DNA of 64,000 bases from Eledone cirrhosa (taxonomy: Eukaryota > Mollusca > Cephalopoda > Octopoda > Eledonidae), in contig OZ024744.1 in the NCBI GenBank assembly GCA_964016885.1, positions 63,908,962-63,972,961 of the forward strand, given 5' to 3'. The translations under genes were made by a program, and so were the position numbers. Each line of letters opens with the position of its first letter. Position 1 is the first letter of the stretch. This document shows positions 61,201 through 64,000 of the stretch, in pieces. The notes under the pieces were generated by a model. The model worked only from the letters and a program-made list of their open reading frames with translations, did no database searches and had not been told where the DNA came from.

Positions 61201-64000
61201 ATCATTCCACTGTAAAGTGGACGTGTAGTTGCCACGGCAAAAAAGCACCCAGCCAACACTATAAAGTGGACGTGTAGGCGCCATGGAAAAAAGCACCCAG
61301 CACTCTCTGTAAATGAGGTTGGTGTTAGGAAGGGCATCCAGCTGTAGAAATCAAGCCAGAATCAGTTCCCGTCCCACCCTGGCAAGCAGGGAAAAGCGGA
61401 CATAAAATGATGATGATGATGATGATGATGAAACAATCTCAAAAACAGATTATTTTAGACTCAACACATATCGTTCTTTACATTTCAACAGAAAAAAGGA
61501 GTTTAGAGTTAAGTAACAAATGTTATGAACAAGAATATAGCATAATTAAAACCAAAATCTAGCATCTAACCATTTCATTACCATATTTCTAATGAAATAA
61601 GCTGTATTTTATTTAAGTAATGAAGAATTTTGAGGAGTTCTCTAAAATTATTAATTTCATAATACTAAGATAGCAACTTAACATATGGTTCTTATATAAA
61701 ATTATTTTGGAAGATTTGAATCTAAATAGAATCTTTTTAAAATAGGTGATTTTGTTTCATAGAACCAGAGATAGTTTTGGTCTGGTTGGTATCAAAAAGG
61801 GTTAATGATGCAACAGCGTTAGAAGAATAATGGTTTCTAAACTTGGCGTATGGCTACAATTTTAGAGAGGGATGAAGCTACACTGATTTAATCTATCCCA
61901 CAAGCTAACTGATATGAATGTTAGTGAGTATGAAAGGTTGAAAAGCAAAACTGACTTCAACAATAGTTAAAACTTTTTTCTTTACTGTTTAGTCAGAAAG
62001 GAAAAAAACCAAGCCCATGATCTTTTCAAAACCTCCAAGATTAATAGGATTAAGAAAAGGAAGAATGCACAAACCAGAGATCTGGTTAAAATGCTTGCAA
62101 CATAGTAAACTCTGCTATAGGTATCCAAGGGCCAAGTGATGGTGTTAAACCAGGCAACAAATTAAATCTACCATAATTCAAATCAAGCGCAGTGTGTTTT
62201 GAATTCAGAATGTAAAGAGCCTGAATAAACACCACGAGGCATCTCATCCAACACTTTAATAATTCTGTTAATCCACTTCTCCAAAAGTATGAAAGGCAAA
62301 GCTGAACTTGGCAGGATTTGAACTTAGAACGCAGTGGGTCAAAACAAATACTGCAAGGCATATTATAACGACTCCGCCAATTCACTGCCTAACTTGGAAT
62401 GTAAGTACATCCAAATAACACAAGGGATTGTGTTTGATGCTCTACCGATTCTGGAATTGAATAACAATTTCACACAGAAGATCAGTTTTATTACATTTGG
62501 AAGTCTTCAAGCAGATGAAAAATTTACAATCATAACATCGTACTCCAGCTTTAAAAAAATACAAACCTTAATTCGATCATCAAATTCATATTGCTTTATA
62601 ATATTTTCTTGTATTTGGCACAGAGATTTGTCTATTTCAATACCTTCAATATTTGCATTCGTGAAAAGATAAGCCTATATTAAAATAAAAGAAATCACTC
62701 ATTATCATTATTGCTGTTGTTTTTATGTCTGCTTCTTCCATCCTTACACAAAGATACCACTCTTCATTTGTTCATAACCTTCCCTAATCACACATCATCC
62801 TTTTGAAAAAAAACAAAAAACCCAGGTAATCAGTTTAACATCATTCTCTGACACTTCCCAGCCTCTGGCCCACAGATGTGCTGTCTATTCCCCCTCTGTC
62901 TCATCTACCATTACAACAATGGTCTCTGTTCCTCCTTACTGGTCTCATGCAATCTCCAATTAGGCAATACCAACATACATGTTTCTCCTCCTTCTACGAT
63001 CTATGTGCTGTCCAACTATTCTCAGTGACTCTAGTAGGGATGTAAACATGTTTAAAGTGACCCTTTAACTCTTTAGCATTTAAACTGGGCCATATCCAGC
63101 CAGAATTCCTTCACCTTTTTCTGTTCAGCTGATGATAAGGCATTGTTCTCAAAATAAATAATATCAAAATCTCATAGATTCAATATTATATGAAGTAAAG
63201 TCTTACCATGAAAAAACAAACGTATATATAAAGTAATGTAAATGCTAAAGGGTTATGTCATTACAGGAAAGGAAGTATCTTTAGGTGAGAGAGAGATTAT
63301 ACATAGGCACCGTGCCCACTCTGTAAAGTGGTAGTGCTGGTGCCACAACAAAAAGCACTCAGTCTATCCTGTTATGTGGTAGTGACAGAGTCATGATAAA
63401 ATGCTCCTAGCACCAACCACTGTAAAGTGGTTGGTGCTAGGAAAGGCATCCAAGCCAAAAACAAAGCTTACGAGCAAGATATCGTCATCTGGCCAATCTA
63501 GCCTCAGTACATGACAACCTGGAAAACAAGCATGGAAAATAGACATTAACCCTTTACCATTTACATTACTCTATATATACTATTGTTTTTACGGTAAACA
63601 CTTTATTTCACATAATTATAACACATAATATTGGATCTACAAGATTTTGATATTATTTATTTTGAGAACAATACTTTAACATAAGTATGAGTGGTCGGTT
63701 ATGGCTGGTTTGAATAGAAAGAGGTGAGAATTCTAGCCAGATATGGTTGGTTTAAATGCTAAAGGGTTAAATGGTGATAATTTGCCAGAAATATATGAAT
63801 TTATCAGATAGGAAATCTTATTAGGTATTAGAAAATTAAGAAGTCCCAAAACAGTATACATACAAACATAATGAGTTTAATAATTATAGTCCAAAGTACT
63901 TAACTAAACTAATTATTCTTCAAAAGAAATCATTTTTTACTTACACCATATAACAATGCACCGAGTCGTGATCCAATGTCAAGCACGGTTTTACCAGTAA
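58068..64000 (-). CDS. Class I SAM-dependent methyltransferase-like protein, C-terminal six exons
   Basis: Minus-strand gene with exons 64000-63945 (continues beyond the window), 62674-62567, 60580-60535, 60403-60343, 58953-58863 and 58202-58068. All borders are GT/AG and the phases agree, giving 164 residues and a TAA stop. The start contains the SAM-binding motif I, TVLDIGSRLGALLYG, followed by the motif II acidic residue in NIEGIEIDKSLCQI, and motif IV-like ADIIILNNVFEFFMPIDM; then HVVLITLPSIKDSLK, SEWVREIDT and the end NFHMYKTL. This is the order expected of a Rossmann-fold methyltransferase. Substrate unknown; I do not recognise the subfamily. Introns are full of LINE, SINE and MITE copies. 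Confidence 0.82.
58455..58765 (-). repeat. PHD-RTE LINE 3' end, inverted, in methyltransferase intron
   Basis: Starts with 'catcatcactgtttaatgtc', then 'gctagcatgggttagacg', 'tttctacagctggatgccc', one short module and 'catactgtctatatgcgtca', the LINE ORF-proximal part. The tail TTAA is uninterrupted. Confidence 0.8.
58863..58953 (-). CDS. Methyltransferase-like gene, exon 5 (of those visible)
   Basis: Acceptor 'atgttttgcag', donor 'gtaatt'; 91 bp, starts with the last base of a Lys codon, then IWNFLHSHLHNRHVVLITLP to LKNLK. Confidence 0.75.
59120..59670 (-). mobile_element. CR1-like LINE, 5'-truncated copy in methyltransferase intron
   Basis: Minus-strand frame reads RHATKRIPSIRHLPYSERLA, LGMDSLKLQRLAMDLVNTHK and ends LMLPEIRQNYT, very close to the C-terminus of the intact ORF2. 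It has a single copy of the 3' UTR block and an AAT-rich tail at 59120-59135. Confidence 0.88.
59828..60185 (+). repeat. Dispersed repeat with conserved head and TG-rich arm
   Basis: Same order as at 11495-11885: 'atctatatataaatttgagc' head, 'gtcacacaatgtgtgtg', two copies of an 'aaaggaa.ggggatggt...agcaaaacag' block separated by TG-rich sequence, ending 'tttatatactcatacata'. Confidence 0.8.
60343..60403 (-). CDS. Methyltransferase-like gene, exon 4 (of those visible)
   Basis: Acceptor 'catttattttgcag', donor 'gtaagt'; 61 bp, enters with two bases of an Ala codon and encodes DIIILNNVFEFFMPIDMQI. Confidence 0.78.
60535..60580 (-). CDS. Methyltransferase-like gene, exon 3 (of those visible)
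   Basis: Acceptor 'ttactgttaccag', donor 'gtacag'; 46 bp, phase 0 start, encodes IHHDNILNRSDLLQK and one base of the next codon. Confidence 0.72.
60640..60860 (+). repeat. Short imperfect tandem repeat
   Basis: Two to three imperfect units with 'aacctattcc.caataccag' and 'tggtct.t.agggc'. Intronic; otherwise 60581-61030 holds nothing recognised. Confidence 0.6.
61035..61432 (+). mobile_element. tRNA-derived SINE, family D, full length with LINE-type 3' end
   Basis: Head 'catggcttagtggttagagc' (A-box TGGCTTAGTGG) and 'ggttgtgagttcaattctc' (B-box); middle 'gagcaagacactttatttca'; then two 48-bp modules, 'ggcatccagctgtagaaatc', 'gcggacataaaatg' and a (gatgat)n tail. The part from about 61200 on matches the PHD-RTE 3' UTR at 20840-21098. 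RNA polymerase III transcription is expected from the internal boxes. Confidence 0.9.
61433..62566. other. Methyltransferase intron with decayed SINE A pieces
   Basis: 61825-61960 and 62120-62395 contain faint SINE A remnants ('aaaggcaaagctgaacttgg', 'caggatttgaacttagaac', 'actccgccaattcactgcc'). No exon seen between 61433 and 62566. Confidence 0.5.
62567..62674 (-). CDS. Methyltransferase-like gene, exon 2 (of those visible)
   Basis: Acceptor 'ttattttaatatag', donor 'gtttgt'; exactly 36 codons, phase 0 at both ends: AYLFTNANIEGIEIDKSLCQ to FDDRIK. The Asp in GIEID is the expected ribose-binding acidic residue. Confidence 0.8.
62675..63060. other. Methyltransferase intron, nothing recognised
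   Basis: No exon or known repeat recognised. Confidence 0.5.
63065..63254 (-). mobile_element. TTAA MITE, copy g
   Basis: Inverted copy with TTAA at the left ('ctttaactctttagcattta') and 'taaatgctaaagggtta' at the right. Confidence 0.8.
63300..63545 (+). repeat. PHD-RTE/SINE 3' end interrupted by a MITE
   Basis: Three modules ('gcaccgtgcccactctgtaa' and following), 'ggaaaggcatccaag', 'agcatggaaaatagaca', then TTAA and MITE h. The LINE tail resumes after the MITE as 'atggtgataa'. Confidence 0.8.
63546..63770 (+). mobile_element. TTAA MITE, copy h, with clean target duplication
   Basis: TTAA at 63546-63549 and 63767-63770. Ends 'ccctttaccatttacatt' and 'taaatgctaaaggg'. Best example of the family's boundaries. 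Confidence 0.88.
63945..64000 (-). CDS. Methyltransferase-like gene, exon with SAM motif I (partial)
   Basis: Donor 'gtaagt' after TATGGT; reads TGKTVLDIGSRLGALLYG. The hhDhGsrxG pattern is the glycine-rich SAM-binding loop. The exon runs off the window end, so its acceptor is not seen. Confidence 0.8.

Noticed and set aside
62334..62672. Plus-strand 112-codon gene
   Set aside because: Overlaps antisense a well-supported methyltransferase exon (62567-62674) and decayed SINE sequence.

Overview
The window looks like nuclear DNA of a cephalopod, most likely an octopus. Three things point there: short host exons in long AT-rich introns with canonical GT/AG borders, several tRNA-derived SINE families, and a dense mix of RTE-like, CR1-like, L1/Tx1-like and restriction-endonuclease (R4/Dong-type) LINEs with (ATT)n or (GATGAT)n tails. 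The species is inferred from repeat character; I could not search a database. I see no prokaryotic operons, CRISPR array, rRNA or free-standing tRNA gene.

Three host genes are visible, all as split exons. (1) Plus strand, exons at 4035-4113, 6054-6182, 9031-9108 and 12542-12667: the C-terminal half of a TP53I13/DUF3105-like protein. (2) Plus strand, exons at 48101-48400 and 49841-50013: a secreted-type protein with one peritrophin-A (CBM14) chitin-binding domain. (3) Minus strand, six small exons between 64000 and 58068: the C-terminal 164 residues of a class I SAM-dependent methyltransferase. The longest of its exons is 135 bp, so ORF length alone does not reveal it.

Almost everything else is mobile or tandem DNA. 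An RTE-type LINE with a PHD-like C4HC3 zinc finger downstream of its YADD motif occurs at 1-2535, 13590, 15947, 17240-21095, 22456-23535, 30850, 46045-46860 and 48478-49530. Its 3' UTR is built from 48-bp modules and ends in (GATGAT)n. The same 3' end is carried by a tRNA-derived SINE (full copies 61035-61430 and 43385-43770), which looks like a SINE/LINE pair. The same module is amplified into a 1.7-kb satellite at 28805-30495 and a diverged eight- or nine-unit array at 16463-17033. A CR1-like LINE has an unbroken ORF2 at 51342-54215 and three shorter relatives. A nearly full-length but broken L1/Tx1-like LINE fills 35818-41790. R4/Dong-like LINE pieces sit in TTA microsatellites at 32776-34547 and 42286-42760. 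Smaller elements are a TTAA-flanked terminal-inverted-repeat MITE (eight copies), hAT-like MITEs, a solo LTR, a mariner relic, a 311-bp near-perfect palindrome, and a 41-bp satellite carrying TGACGTCA in most units.

The main story is interaction among repeats: SINEs sharing LINE tails, a MITE twice using the same TTAA in a LINE tail, a solo LTR splitting a reverse transcriptase, a CR1 element splitting a 71-bp tandem array, and LINE fragments lying in host introns.
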